A stretch of 64,000 nt of DNA from Clarkia xantiana subsp. parviflora. Taxonomy: Eukaryota > Streptophyta > Magnoliopsida > Myrtales > Onagraceae. The notes below the pieces were generated by a model, which ran no database searches, was not told the origin of the DNA, and worked only from the letters and a program-made list of their open reading frames with translations. The stretch spans positions 12,131,683-12,195,682 of the forward strand of contig JAPTYO010000015.1 of assembly GCA_036873135.1 (NCBI GenBank). The letters run 5' to 3'. This document shows, piece by piece, positions 41,139-51,598 of the stretch (the first letter of the stretch is position 1; each line of letters begins with the position of its first letter). The position numbers and the translations under genes are program-made.

Positions 41139-42645
41139 GTGTAAACACCTAATTTTGGTACGCGCAACACGTATGTAACACGTTAAAAATGTTATGTGTA
41201 ACGCGTTTAAAAAAGGGAAGTATCTGATAATGGAAGGTCACGGGGTTGCCAAAAATAGGTTTAGCTCAAATTAGGATAATATATATGCACCAAATATTAT
41301 GTAAAATTCAGAAAATACATAATATATATTTATGGCAATGTTCATAAAAATATATTGTGTAATTTTCGGATTTATTGTGTATATTAGAGCAAATATATTG
41401 TTTTCCTAATATTAGGGTCTAGACTAGCTATAAAAGGACCCCTTGTCAATATAAAAAGAGTGGTGATACAAACTGTGAAATATGGTGTGAAATTTCTATA
41501 GAAAGTGGTTTAGGGCCCCACCAATGACCAATACATTTGTTCCTTTACATTCTCTTTCATACTTTCTTTTGAAATTTCACAGGAAATTTCACAGGTAGAA
41601 AATTTACTCATATAAAAACACACAAAAATGAGAATAAAATATTGGTATTCTCAAAAAACGTGCAAACCCATATTTCTCTCTCTTTCCTCTCCAACCATTT
41701 TGCATTTTTTTTCTTGTTTTCATTCACCGGACCATCGTCGGCAGCAGCCATCCACCGCCCCACGCCCTTCGCCGGTGACTATCAAATCTCGCCGAAGCGC
41801 CACCACACCCACGCCACTGCTCGCCTTCATCCACGGTTCATCACTACTCCACCTGCTTTTCGAGGACCGCGTCACTCATCGACGACCACCACCGCAGCTT
41901 GGCTCCAATCATCTTCTACCTCACTGCAGCTCGACACCATCGTCATCTTCCGATCTTATCCACGTCGCATTGCCAGGCTCTGCCGCCTGACCCAGCTCCG
42001 GCAGCTGATTCACCATCCCGTCCGTGTTTTGTTAGCCATGCCACGATGGTAATTATCCCTGCTTGGCAGCTTCGCTCCACAGGTACTTGCTTCAGCTCGC
42101 TGGTGACAAAAATTCACCTGGTCCCATCTGTTCACGAAGCCACCACTCCGGCCCTCTAAGTTTCCATCAAAAAATCATGAAAGCAATTAAAATTAATTAT
42201 CAATATCTAACTGGTATTCTTTTAGTATGGGAGTGATTATTTAACGATTAAAACCAGTGCTAATAAATTTAGGTTTAAATTTGGTGTTAATCGACTTGGG
42301 ACTTTATTGTTGAAAATTATGTTGGAATTGGACATAAAATTTTAGTTGCATTATATGTGTTCAATATATCTTTTCTATTATCATTAAAATAAATAATGAA
42401 ATTGGCAAATTAAGCGAATTGAGTACCGAAAGGGCGTAATTAAAAATTGTTTATTTTTAATTCGTAATAGAACCCCCCGAACTCGAATTTCTGATTTTAG
42501 ATCGAATTTGTACCTAGGTGTTTAATTCGTTATTCACTTGGGTAATTTAGGATTCTAGTTAGCCTAATAATAAATAGTGGCGACTCTTTCAAAATTCACG
42601 TTTTCAAAACGTAATCGCCTTAGGTCGGATTTTTAGGGTCTGACA
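41139..42645 (+). repeat. 3' LTR of the gag-only element
   Basis: 1507 bp; the extra length over the 5' LTR is explained by the 152-bp MITE and its 9-bp duplication at 41449-41618. Confidence 0.92.
41458..41609. mobile_element. 152-bp MITE with 9-bp target duplication
   Basis: ATATAAAAA occurs on both sides (41449-41457 and 41610-41618), and the uninterrupted site is seen in the other LTR near 35270. The ends GAGTGGTGAT and AATTTACTC, with inner repeats GTGAAATTTC and GAAATTTCAC, form imperfect inverted repeats. A 9-bp duplication fits a Mutator-like MITE. Confidence 0.9.
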
Positions 42646-42650
42646 GGGAT

Positions 42651-43186
42651 CACTCGTCTTGCTTGTATTCCGCTCTTCTCGTTCCTTCTCTCGCTTACCT
42701 GCACAAGGGGTAAGCCCGGGGGTGTCCCGCAAACCCTCTCCGATGCTAAAATGAGTATCCGATTTTAGAAAAATAAAATTGATAGGTCAGAGCATTCAAG
42801 TAAGATCAAGTTGTAAATGAGAAATATAATGCCCTATTTATAGGGATAGTGATCTTGGCATCGGAGGGTCCCACAATAATGGGTGGGGTCCGCGTAATAT
42901 TCCATACGTGACAGAATGAATGGCGTGCGCGTAGCCTGGTTGGTGGTCACCCGGGCGGGGACACATCGGCCCCCTTCGACCAGAATACTCTAGTCCCTTT
43001 GGCCGGACTAGTCCACTCGGAGGTCGCTCCGTCCGGACTAGTCCAGAAAGAGGCCTCTTAGTTGGGCTAGCGCGTATTTTGGGTCTCGGTCACTCCATTA
43101 TCAAAGTGTTGTTTCCAACTGTGTACGGGGTCGGCGGTGTGACCTAGTCGAGCCTAAGTGAGGTTCAATTTGGTGTATATCCATCA
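42651..43186 (-). repeat. right part of the second split Tat-like LTR
   Basis: It starts (minus strand) TGATGGATATACACC at 43186 and is preceded on that strand by a G-rich tract (CTCGGGGGAAAA), so it is the 3' LTR of a minus-strand element whose interior lies to the right. A TATA-like CCTATTTATAGGG is near 42833. A 7-bp hairpin (42693-42699 with 42709-42715) lies in the transcribed part. Confidence 0.8.
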
Positions 43187-44050
43187 TTTTCCCCCGAGTC
43201 AAGCATTGATTCTACCTTTACCTGACTCTTTTTTTTTTTTTTGAAAGGATGCACATTCGAATTGGTACCTCGGCTATACTTTACCTCATTAATGAGTCTG
43301 GCGTTGTCAGTGCGTTACTGCACCACAGTTGTTCCTTCCTTGCTTAGAGGGCGGTCAACTTATGAGATTGTCATAATCATAGATGCAAAAATATACACTA
43401 GTATGGGGTGAGTCATAAGTGTGTAAACATATAGTTTCATGGGTGTAAGCATTTACATGGACATACGTCCGTACTTGTAATGAATCATGATTGATAGTGC
43501 AAGTGTATGCAGGCGTGTCGATATGGGTACGTGCACATGTATGTAATAGAACGTATATGAATAAATGTTTGTATGTCATCGTGTGTGCATCTATAAGTAT
43601 GTAAAAAAGGGATATTTGATGCAGGTGACTGCATACATGTCAATTAAGAAAAAAATTCTAAGTGTTGGACAAACACTAGCATTGATGCAAATGAACGCAT
43701 ACATGTAATGATCATGAAAAAATTTCTAAGTGTTGGACAAACACTAATAATTATGAAAATGAATGCATACATTTAATGATCATGAAAAAAAATTTAAGTG
43801 TTGGACAAACACTAGCCTTGATGCAAAATGCATACATGTAATGATCATAATTTTTTTTTTCTAAGTGTTCGATAAACACTAGCATTGATGCAAATGATTG
43901 CATACATGTAATGATCATGAATTTTTTTTAAGTGTTGGACAAACACTAGCGTTGATGCAAATAAATGCATACATGTAACGATCATGAAAAAAAAAATTAA
44001 GTGTTGGACAAACACTAGCATTGATGCAATTGAGTGCATACATGACAATC
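43187..44050 (-). other. 3' untranslated interior of a minus-strand Tat-like element
   Basis: After the polypurine tract there is non-coding DNA rich in ATGTATG-type words, then a tandem array at about 43620-44045. No protein of this element is recognisable, so its gag-pol is missing or lost. Confidence 0.6.
43620..44045. repeat. 68-bp tandem array
   Basis: Six units of 67-69 bp share AAGTGTTGGACAAACACTAGC and TGCATACATGTAATGATCATGA. The word AGTGTTggacAAACACT is itself a small palindrome, so each unit can form a short hairpin. The array lies in the 3' region of the minus-strand element. Confidence 0.9.
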
Positions 44051-44967
44051 TTGGACATATGCCTTAGCATTTAAAAATAGTGACACTATATACCTAAGAA
44101 GGTGATAGTAAGTGGTATTAATGAAAATAAGCCTCATTTAATCTAAGCCTTTAGATTAAAATCAATGGTGGGGAAGTTGTAACTTTAGCAAAAACCCTAT
44201 TGTAATCTCTTTAAAAAGGGGGTGTATGTCACCTTTTTCCATAGCCACCAAAAACCAAATTTTCTACCACCATTTAAAGTCATTTCTTTTTACTTACTTG
44301 GGCACCAAGAAATCACCATAGCTAGGTGTAGAAACTTGGTTTGAGCATCAGTTTGGTCTTACTCCGATTAATAGAACCTTAGCTTGGCTTGATTTTGGTT
44401 TAAAATCGAAGGCGGTGGCTCATGGATGGTTTGGTGGCTCACAACGGTGCTTGGAAGCTTCAGCGGCGGCAGATTGCAGTGGCAGTGTCGGGGAGCTCCA
44501 GCAGCGGCGGATCACAGCGGAGGAGGTTGCGGCGACCACAGTGGGCGGAGAGAGAGGCGGCGTTTCTAACGGCGGCGACGGATTTGGCCGGCGGGGCTGA
44601 TTCCGGTGGCTTGTTTCGGTTCTTCTGAACCGGTTTATATTGGGTCGGGTTGGCTCGGTTCGACTCAGACGATTTGATTTCATGGTCGAGCTCGTTTTTT
44701 GAAGGTCCAATCTTTTACATTCTCTCGTTTCCTATCTTTAATCATAGTCGAGACAATATTTGCAATATATGATTGTATTAAAATAATTGAATTATTTCAT
44801 ATAATTGGAAATGGATTACCTTCGCATCGATTCTAAAAAAAAAATCGGTTGAAAATTTTATGATTTCCTGAGTAGATATGTAATTATTTATGTTCGAGTT
44901 ATTTTTTATATCGATCATTTTGTGCACAACCTGTAATCATGAAATTGACATCTAAATATTTGGTCCC
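44051..44967. other. unassigned segment with promoter-like sequence
   Basis: A TTTAAAAAGGGGG motif near 44210 precedes a pyrimidine-rich A/C leader (44225-44300), which looks like a promoter and 5' UTR. A GC-rich piece at 44410-44630 has short open frames on both strands that encode low-complexity Gly, Ala and Ser and match nothing I know. This could be a fragment of another LTR or a truncated host gene. Confidence 0.35.
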
Positions 44968-45620
44968 TGATAGGTATACGTCTGATTCAGGTTCGTTTTA
45001 TAACTATTCGAAACACGCATACACGTCAAACCCACTAAACGGTCCCATAATAATCACCTGCAAGTCTAAAACGGCCCGGGGTACGAGTGCGCGTACCCCG
45101 AGCATAGGACTCGTCCGGATTCTCAAGACAATCCGAACCGGAATCCGAATTTCTAGACAATCTGCAGGTCGGGATTGTCTAACAATCCCGACCTCCGAAT
45201 TATGCCTAGATATGCGTGTGACTCCTATATACGCGCGTACGGCACGTGTTGGACTCTCCGACGTCAACTTCTTGCTCTTTCACGTCCGGTTCACTTTTTC
45301 ACAACTAAACCGACATTGGACCATTCAAAACCTGGTTTGATTTCAAGTTTTCTTATAAATAGGGGCCTTGATCATTCATTTCACAACTAAGTTGACGCCG
45401 AAGCTCTGACCTCTCTCTAAACTTTCTCTCTCTAGAATCCTAATTTAAGCTTCAGAGAGGGCTCATCGCACTCCACCCCCCCTCTGCGCGGTGTGTGATA
45501 CTGCGGCTCGTGCTGGTATCTGAAGACGCACATATCCTGGCAAATGCGAAGACCCGCTACCTCGACGAGCCGAAGCGCATACATTAGGACCCGACTCTCC
45601 CTCGAGTGAAGGATCCAACA
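44968..45620 (+). repeat. 5' LTR of a plus-strand Tat-like element
   Basis: 653 bp, TGATAGGTATACG to GATCCAACA, with a TATA box CTTATAAATAGGGG near 45352. A TGGCGCC-type PBS follows. A 7-bp hairpin with a C-rich loop (45465-45471 with 45493-45499) lies at the position where related LTRs also have one. Confidence 0.85.
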
Positions 45621-45623
45621 TTT

Positions 45624-45640
45624 TGGCGCCCACCTACGAG
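45624..45640 (+). other. primer-binding site
   Basis: TGGCGCCCACCTACGAG begins four bases after the LTR end, similar to but distinct from the site of the two larger Tat copies. Confidence 0.75.
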
Positions 45641-45675
45641 GCACAAACACAACAAGTCATACACTAACGTCAGTA

Positions 45676-48246
45676 ATGACGAGCAACCCTCCGACTCCCG
45701 ATAACCCGGATATGGAAAGAGAAAAAGGTTTAAGACGATAAAAAAGGAAGGCTACCGCGGAAGAATCCAGCACCACCAAGAAGGAGTCAGGCAGGTCCCT
45801 CCTACATCCTCGAGGCCGTATCCACAGCCTCTTTTGTGCCGCCTCTAAACGAACAACATGAGCGTACCGCCCAAACCAATGAGCCACCACCTGGGTTCAA
45901 ACGAAGAGTCCACACAGAAGAGGAACAACCTCAGGGTAGAGGCACCCAAGGTGCCCAGACATCCCCTACATTAACGCCTGCAATGATGGCAGCAATCAAA
46001 GAACTCATGGCCTTCAGAGAAAACCTAAGGAATCCAGGCTATGCGCCTCCACCACCACCACCCCCACCACCTCCGCCACCACCTGCTCAAGCATACCCTG
46101 AACCGGGGACAATGTCTCACGACACTCCCTGAGTAGAAGCCCCAATGCCACAATGAGGATAGCCTCCAGCTGCCAACCCACAATACTATTATGCAGAGCC
46201 ACAAGGATCTCACTCCAATGAAACTTACTATGAAAGGCCACACCCAGCCGAATCATGGCAACCAAGTCTTAGGAACGAGCAACCAGGCAAGGAGGATTCT
46301 CAACACCAACAGAGCTGGGGGCTTGACAACATCAGACACCCAAACAACATTTGGGGGATGCCAGGGAGGAATGACAATGTCCTCATCACAGGACTGACGC
46401 CCAAAGCCTTGGAGGCTCTTATAGAGCAGAAGTTAAAGCAATCAAAAGTCAGGCAATGCATGTCCTGGCTGATAGCGCAAGCCACCCATTCACCAAGGAT
46501 ATGTTGTATGACAGGGTTCCGAGAATCCTAAACAACATTATAATTGAGAAATACTCAGGAAAAGGTGATCCTATCGAGCATGTACAACAACATGAAGCAT
46601 CACTGTTAGGGAGAACAACAAACCCAAACCATGTAGCAGTCACGTTCCCGCAAACCTTATTAGGTTCAGCGACACACTGGTTCTTCTCCCTTCCTAATGA
46701 AAGTGTCAGCTCCTAGCCTTACCTAAAAGGAATGTTCATCCAGAGGTACATGGGTGAAGGCAAGTTGCTCAAGGATGAGAGCGCGCTAGACGACGTGAAG
46801 CAGCAGTATGATGAATCTTTAGCGGATTACTACATCCGCATCAACCAGAATATTTCAGACATCCAGACAAACCTGTCTGAGCATGATATAATTCAGGCAT
46901 TCATAAGGAACTTGGGCCGTTTAGGTTTCTCCTTGGGTGAAAAACTGTCAAAGCGTCCGGCAGAAACTCTTGAGGAGTTGGCCTCACGTGTCAAAGAGTT
47001 CGAGGACCTCGAAAGGTTCAGGGCAAGAGCTAAGGAAAAACTGAACGCGGAGCGCAACAAAGACAACAACAAGGCCGGTCAAGCCAAGCATCCCCAAGGA
47101 AACCAACTGGAAAGGCAGTGGCAACCACAACCTAAGCGACCCGCCCAAGAAAGCTTCCAGAAACCGAAGGAGGTAAACGCCGCAAACCTTATCCCGCTGA
47201 ATGATCCCTTGTCGGTGATCTTGAAAGAGATGAAGGAAAATAACCTCTGGAAAGAGCCAAACAACTAGCAAAAAGGCCCTTTGGGGAAAGAAATGGAAAA
47301 GTGGTGTGCAAACCACGAAGTCAAGGGGCATGACACTGACAACTATTTCAGCCTAAGAATGCGTATCAACAATGTCATCTTGCATGGAGAGTTAAAGAAC
47401 TATGTCAATCAATGAGACAGCACCCCCACAAAGCATCAAGGAGAACCCTCAAAGAAAAGAAAAGGAAAAGAAAAGATTTACGAAAATCCACCTCCTCCTA
47501 AACGGGGTGTGATAAATGTCATACATGGAGGACCAGCTGCCCGCGGCCAGGGTTCACACTCAAGGAATGTCTATGCCTCCCAGGCAGAGACGCATCCAAA
47601 GTACGACAAGCGACCAAGGGGTGAGCAGGAAGATCTGGTCATCATGTTTTCTAAAGAAGACATGATACATATCGTATACCCCCATGACGACGCACTCGTC
47701 ATCACCATGCCTATCGCGGAGTACGACATCAAACGAATTCTCGTTGACGGAGGAAGCTCTACAGACATCCTAACAATCAAGGTGATAGAACAGACAAATG
47801 ACGACTTGAGCCCTGGAACGTTCCCATTAATCAGCTTTGCGGGTGCTGCAACATACCCCCTGGGTACAATCACACTCCCGGTAACACTAGGAGAAGGCTG
47901 GACAAAGTTGGACGTCAACGTCAACTTTATTGTGGTTGAAACTCTTGGGGCGTATAATTGGATATTGGGAAGAACAACCATAAATCCTTATGAAATAGTG
48001 CCATCCACAGCGCACCAGAAGCTGAAGTTCCTGACAAGGAATAGAGTTGGAGAAATCCTGGGAGACCAAACTGCTGCACGACAGTGCTATGTTAATGCCC
48101 TAAGGCGTAAACAACAGCTATCCATAGCCATGATAAGGCATGATATTCCCAAGCAAGAAGAAGACAAGCAGGTAGAAGAAGCACGTCTGGAACAACTCTT
48201 CAAACTTACACGGCTAACAAGTGATGAACAGGTCCTGAGACCGTAG
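45676..48246 (+). pseudogene. Tat-like gag-protease, multiple stops
   Basis: An N-terminal, proline-rich Gag part (45836-46132, with a run of 13 prolines) is in a different frame from the rest. From 46456 to 48246 one frame carries the Gag core (NNIIIEKYSGKGDPIEHVQ, ATHWFFSLP, MFIQRYMGEGKLL), a degenerate Cys-His segment (WCANHEVKGHDTDNYF, with Tyr where a Cys is expected) and the protease (IKRILVDGGSSTDIL, YPLGTITLPV, WILGRTTINPYE). That frame is interrupted by TAG at 46714, TAG at 47266 and TGA at 47413. No RT, RNase H or integrase follows, so this element is a non-autonomous or deleted derivative. Confidence 0.88.
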
Positions 48247-50535
48247 AGTGTTTGGGACATCAAGAAAGAGGAGGTTGAGCCAACCTTGGAATATTATGGG
48301 AACTTTGCGCTAAACGCAGCACTGCTGGGGGCAACCAAGGAGGCAATGATGAACGCGTTCTTCATCAACTCGAACGCACGATCCTTCCTGCTACTTGAAG
48401 AGAATACGGTTGGAGGACTACTCGGTCAATGAGTGACCTCAAGGAAAAACTCAAAAGAGCAGTTGCTTGTGAACATGAACTGGGGTGGAGCAAACCACCC
48501 ACAGGCTAGGGTTAGGTACTCTTTCAGTAAAGCACAAGCAGGAGCACACTAGACGGCCCAGAATATGCATTTACACCTCTGAACACAGAGGTCGAATAGC
48601 TGTTTGTGAGCATCCTGCAAAACAAGCTACCCCCCCTCGGGAAACACCACATGCGTTCCTAGGAACCGACATCATGCATTGGTGCAAATTCTAAAACTCT
48701 TGGGGTCACAGCACAAATGACTGTCTCATCCTACGAGTTGAAATCGAAGAAACGATAGCACTTGGAGCTTTACAACATCGTGTGGCGTGCACTCACCACA
48801 CCACGTGAACAAATGAAGCGGGAGGCGACAATCACATCCCTCCCCCAATCTCATGCGTTACGCACAGCTTTATTCATCCATTTACTTTCAAGCTTTGATT
48901 TCCTAAGTAGTTTAAACTCTTAGTAGATTATTTACATATGGGTGATCAGTTGACCCCATCTATCCCGCACTGTAAATACAAGAAGACTAATGAAGTTAAC
49001 GTATTTTCGTAGGTACATTACCTCCTTACATTCCCTACTATGGAATAACACCAAGTAGTGGACTATACACATTAAACATGCATCAACAACACAAGCTATT
49101 ACGCTAAACACAACAAACAACCTTTATACACAAGCATGTCAATATTCGACATCAACAACGAATACTCAATACGCTTTCTCGCACAACATCTATCGTATCT
49201 CCTCTATATATGTACATCCGGGAAATCTTTCTAAGGATTACTTACAAATAGCATGGCGCGACATCCCCACTCGAGGGCAACCCCATGATTACAACATTCA
49301 CACCTTGGATGTCTCAACCAAGAGGCAACCATCCTCTACGTGGTGCGACATCCTCTATACGAGGGCAACCCCACGCATTTACATGGCGCGACATCCTCTC
49401 CATGAGGGCAACCCCATGACATCTTACTGTGGAAAACGACACCCAATATAGATTATTAAACATTTGGGCGTGATTCACCCCATAAAACATGGCGTGACAT
49501 CCTCTATACGAGGGCAACCCCATGAGAACCTACTACTACCCACAAGTAGCGTTCATTATTACGTACCACCTCTCTACGCTAACACATGGTGCAAAGTCCC
49601 TTCTACAATCGCTGCCACGCACAATGCAGCGAAAAAACTCATCAAACATACAAGTCGAGTCTTGTAAAAAGTTATCTTGCCCGTGAACAGATAACATAAA
49701 TAAAACACATCAACCAAGCAAGTAGTGTCTTGCCACAAACGTCGCCTTGGAATGGTCCAAGAGACGGGAAAAACTGCAAGTCGTGCAACGCGATCTTGTA
49801 CAACCCCCTGGAATAACCAGGCAGAGGTGTAGTAGAATCGCAGGACAAGTAACTAGACTAGCTAGTAGAACGTCCTGCAACAACGATACGACGGGGGTAC
49901 CCAAAGTGCATAAAATAGAACACTTCAAAACAAGCAAGTCGTGTCTTGCTACAACGTCGCTTTGGAATGGCCCAAAAGACGGTATAAACTACAAGGCGTA
50001 TTACACGACCTATGTCACGTCCCTTTGTATAACAAAGTAGAGACGTATTAGCATCACAGGGAAAGTAATTGGGTTAGCCAACAGAACGCCTTGTAACAAC
50101 GTTACGCGGGATATCCCCAACTAACGGATGGAAAAACGCACCAAACCAACAAGTAGCATCTTGTGACAACATCGCCTTAGAGTGGACTAAGAGACGGTAA
50201 AAACAAAGGTCTCGCCGCAGGTACTGGGACAACGATCTTACGCATTACTACCCATAAATGCCAAGTTTCACTCTAAAGTCTTGCGCACTACTACCCATGA
50301 AATGCGAGAAGCCAACAACACATGAGTTTAACACATATCGAACATGCCATTCCTTGGTATAACCAAGAGGGGCCCGCAATTCAAGGACATATGTCTCTTA
50401 GCTACAACTACGGATGTTACATCCAATAAGATGACGAGTCATAACCCTACTCTACAGTCCACACCACATGGACAATCATGAAAATAAAGGTATGTAATAT
50501 TATTACCAAACTATCATTCATTACTAAACCATTCA
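48247..50535 (+). other. repeat-rich 3' region of the gag-protease element
   Basis: No pol domain is present. There is a weak coding remnant just after the protease stop (about 48250-48430). The region contains near-copies of a phrase with GCGACATCCTCTATACGAGGGCAAC at 49254-49530 and a 216-bp tandem repeat from 49715. No matching 3' LTR is visible; the segment is cut off at 50535 by an LTR in the opposite orientation. Confidence 0.65.
49715..50200. repeat. 216-bp tandem repeat, about 2.3 units
   Basis: Unit starts CAAGCAAGT-GTGTCTTGC-ACAA and contains CGTCGC-TTGGAATGG-CCAA-AGACGG. Starts are at 49715, 49931 and about 50147, with the third unit incomplete and more diverged. Confidence 0.85.
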
Positions 50536-51598
50536 TGAGGAGGAGGAACGATCCCGTCCCTAAGACGTAAAGTGTTAAGTCGCGTCCCTCGGGTCGTCGG
50601 GTCTCTGATCCGAGCGGCACTTCTTACGGGTTAATCTCTCTATTTTCTGATCCGTCTAGCTTGTCTGGATGATCTGTTCCTTTGCTTCCTGCCAACCTAC
50701 ACAAGGGGCAGTACCGAGCACGGAGAGGGGGGGGGGGGTGGTGCTCGGTGAACCCTATCTGATGCTTAAGTCAGTCTGAGTTCTCTAGAGAGATAAAATT
50801 CCAGAGAGAAGGCAGAGCTAAGTATGCAAAGATGTAAAACTTATCGGAATGAATGGAACTTGTTGAGTATATATAGGAAATGGTGTCATTAAGGTGGCTT
50901 AATGACACTGTTAATCCATAAACGCACTTAATTAACACATAATGACACAATTGAACCTTAAGAGCATGGAGAGGTGAGCAAAATTGGTTAAGTGTTGGGC
51001 AGGTAAGAGGGTGTAGGGACGCCGCGGAGGGAGGTCTGGGTGAAAAATTCTAGGACGTCGAGCACACTCCTCAAGGGGGGGGGGGGGGGAGGAGAACGAC
51101 ATCTGAAATGGGCCCCGAGGCCTTTTGGGTCGGATGGAAAATTCGACCCTCAAGGCCGGTGTTTGGTCGAAGCTGGACCTATCCTTGGTGCGGGGAGGCC
51201 GGGTGTCGGAATCTTTGGGGTCGGGTTGAGAATCCGACCCCGAAGGCTTCGGGTCTGGTAAGCGGACCTGGTCAAACCTAGGTTTGACCGGGTGGGGAGG
51301 CCCTCCTCCCGATCTCTCTATAGAGAGTTCGGGAGGGGCCACCCGGTCAAACTATAGTTTGACTGGGAGGCCCTTAAAGGAGATCTCTCTGTATAGTCAT
51401 CGGGAGGGGCCACCCGGTCAAACCATGGTTTGACCGGGTTAGAAGGTCCGGATGCTCGGGCGGGCGCTTTTTTCCGCTTGGACCGTTTTTCCGCGGGTAA
51501 CGTGTTCGGGTTGAAGTTTCGATTTATAATCACAAATGGGGTAATCAAAATAAGACAGTCTGAACTAAAACGGGTTCCAAATTGGCGTATATCCATCA
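50536..51598 (-). repeat. 3' LTR of a minus-strand Tat-like element
   Basis: The LTR begins (minus strand) TGATGGATATACGCC at 51598, directly after the G-rich tract CTCGGGGGCAAG, so the element's interior lies at 51599 and beyond. Its other end is near 50536. It has several internal near-repeats of GGGAGGGGCCACCCGGTCAAAC (51290-51440), a poly-G run (50728-50738) and a perfect 9-bp hairpin (50713-50721 with 50741-50749). Confidence 0.8.

Larger units (their letters stand above)
34962..42645 (+). mobile_element. gag-only gypsy-type LTR retrotransposon
   Basis: The LTRs start TGTAAACACCTAATTTTGG and end GGGTCTGACA (34962-36310 and 41139-42645). The target duplication GGGAT is exact (34957-34961 and 42646-42650). 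A PBS-like TGGCGACTCTACTGGGGA follows the 5' LTR and a purine tract precedes the 3' LTR. The internal 4.8 kb encodes only a decayed gag and then long repeat-rich non-coding DNA. No protease, RT or integrase was found, so it depends on enzymes supplied in trans. The LTRs differ by a few percent, so it is older than the copia at 2279 and the Tat at 23568. Confidence 0.93.
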
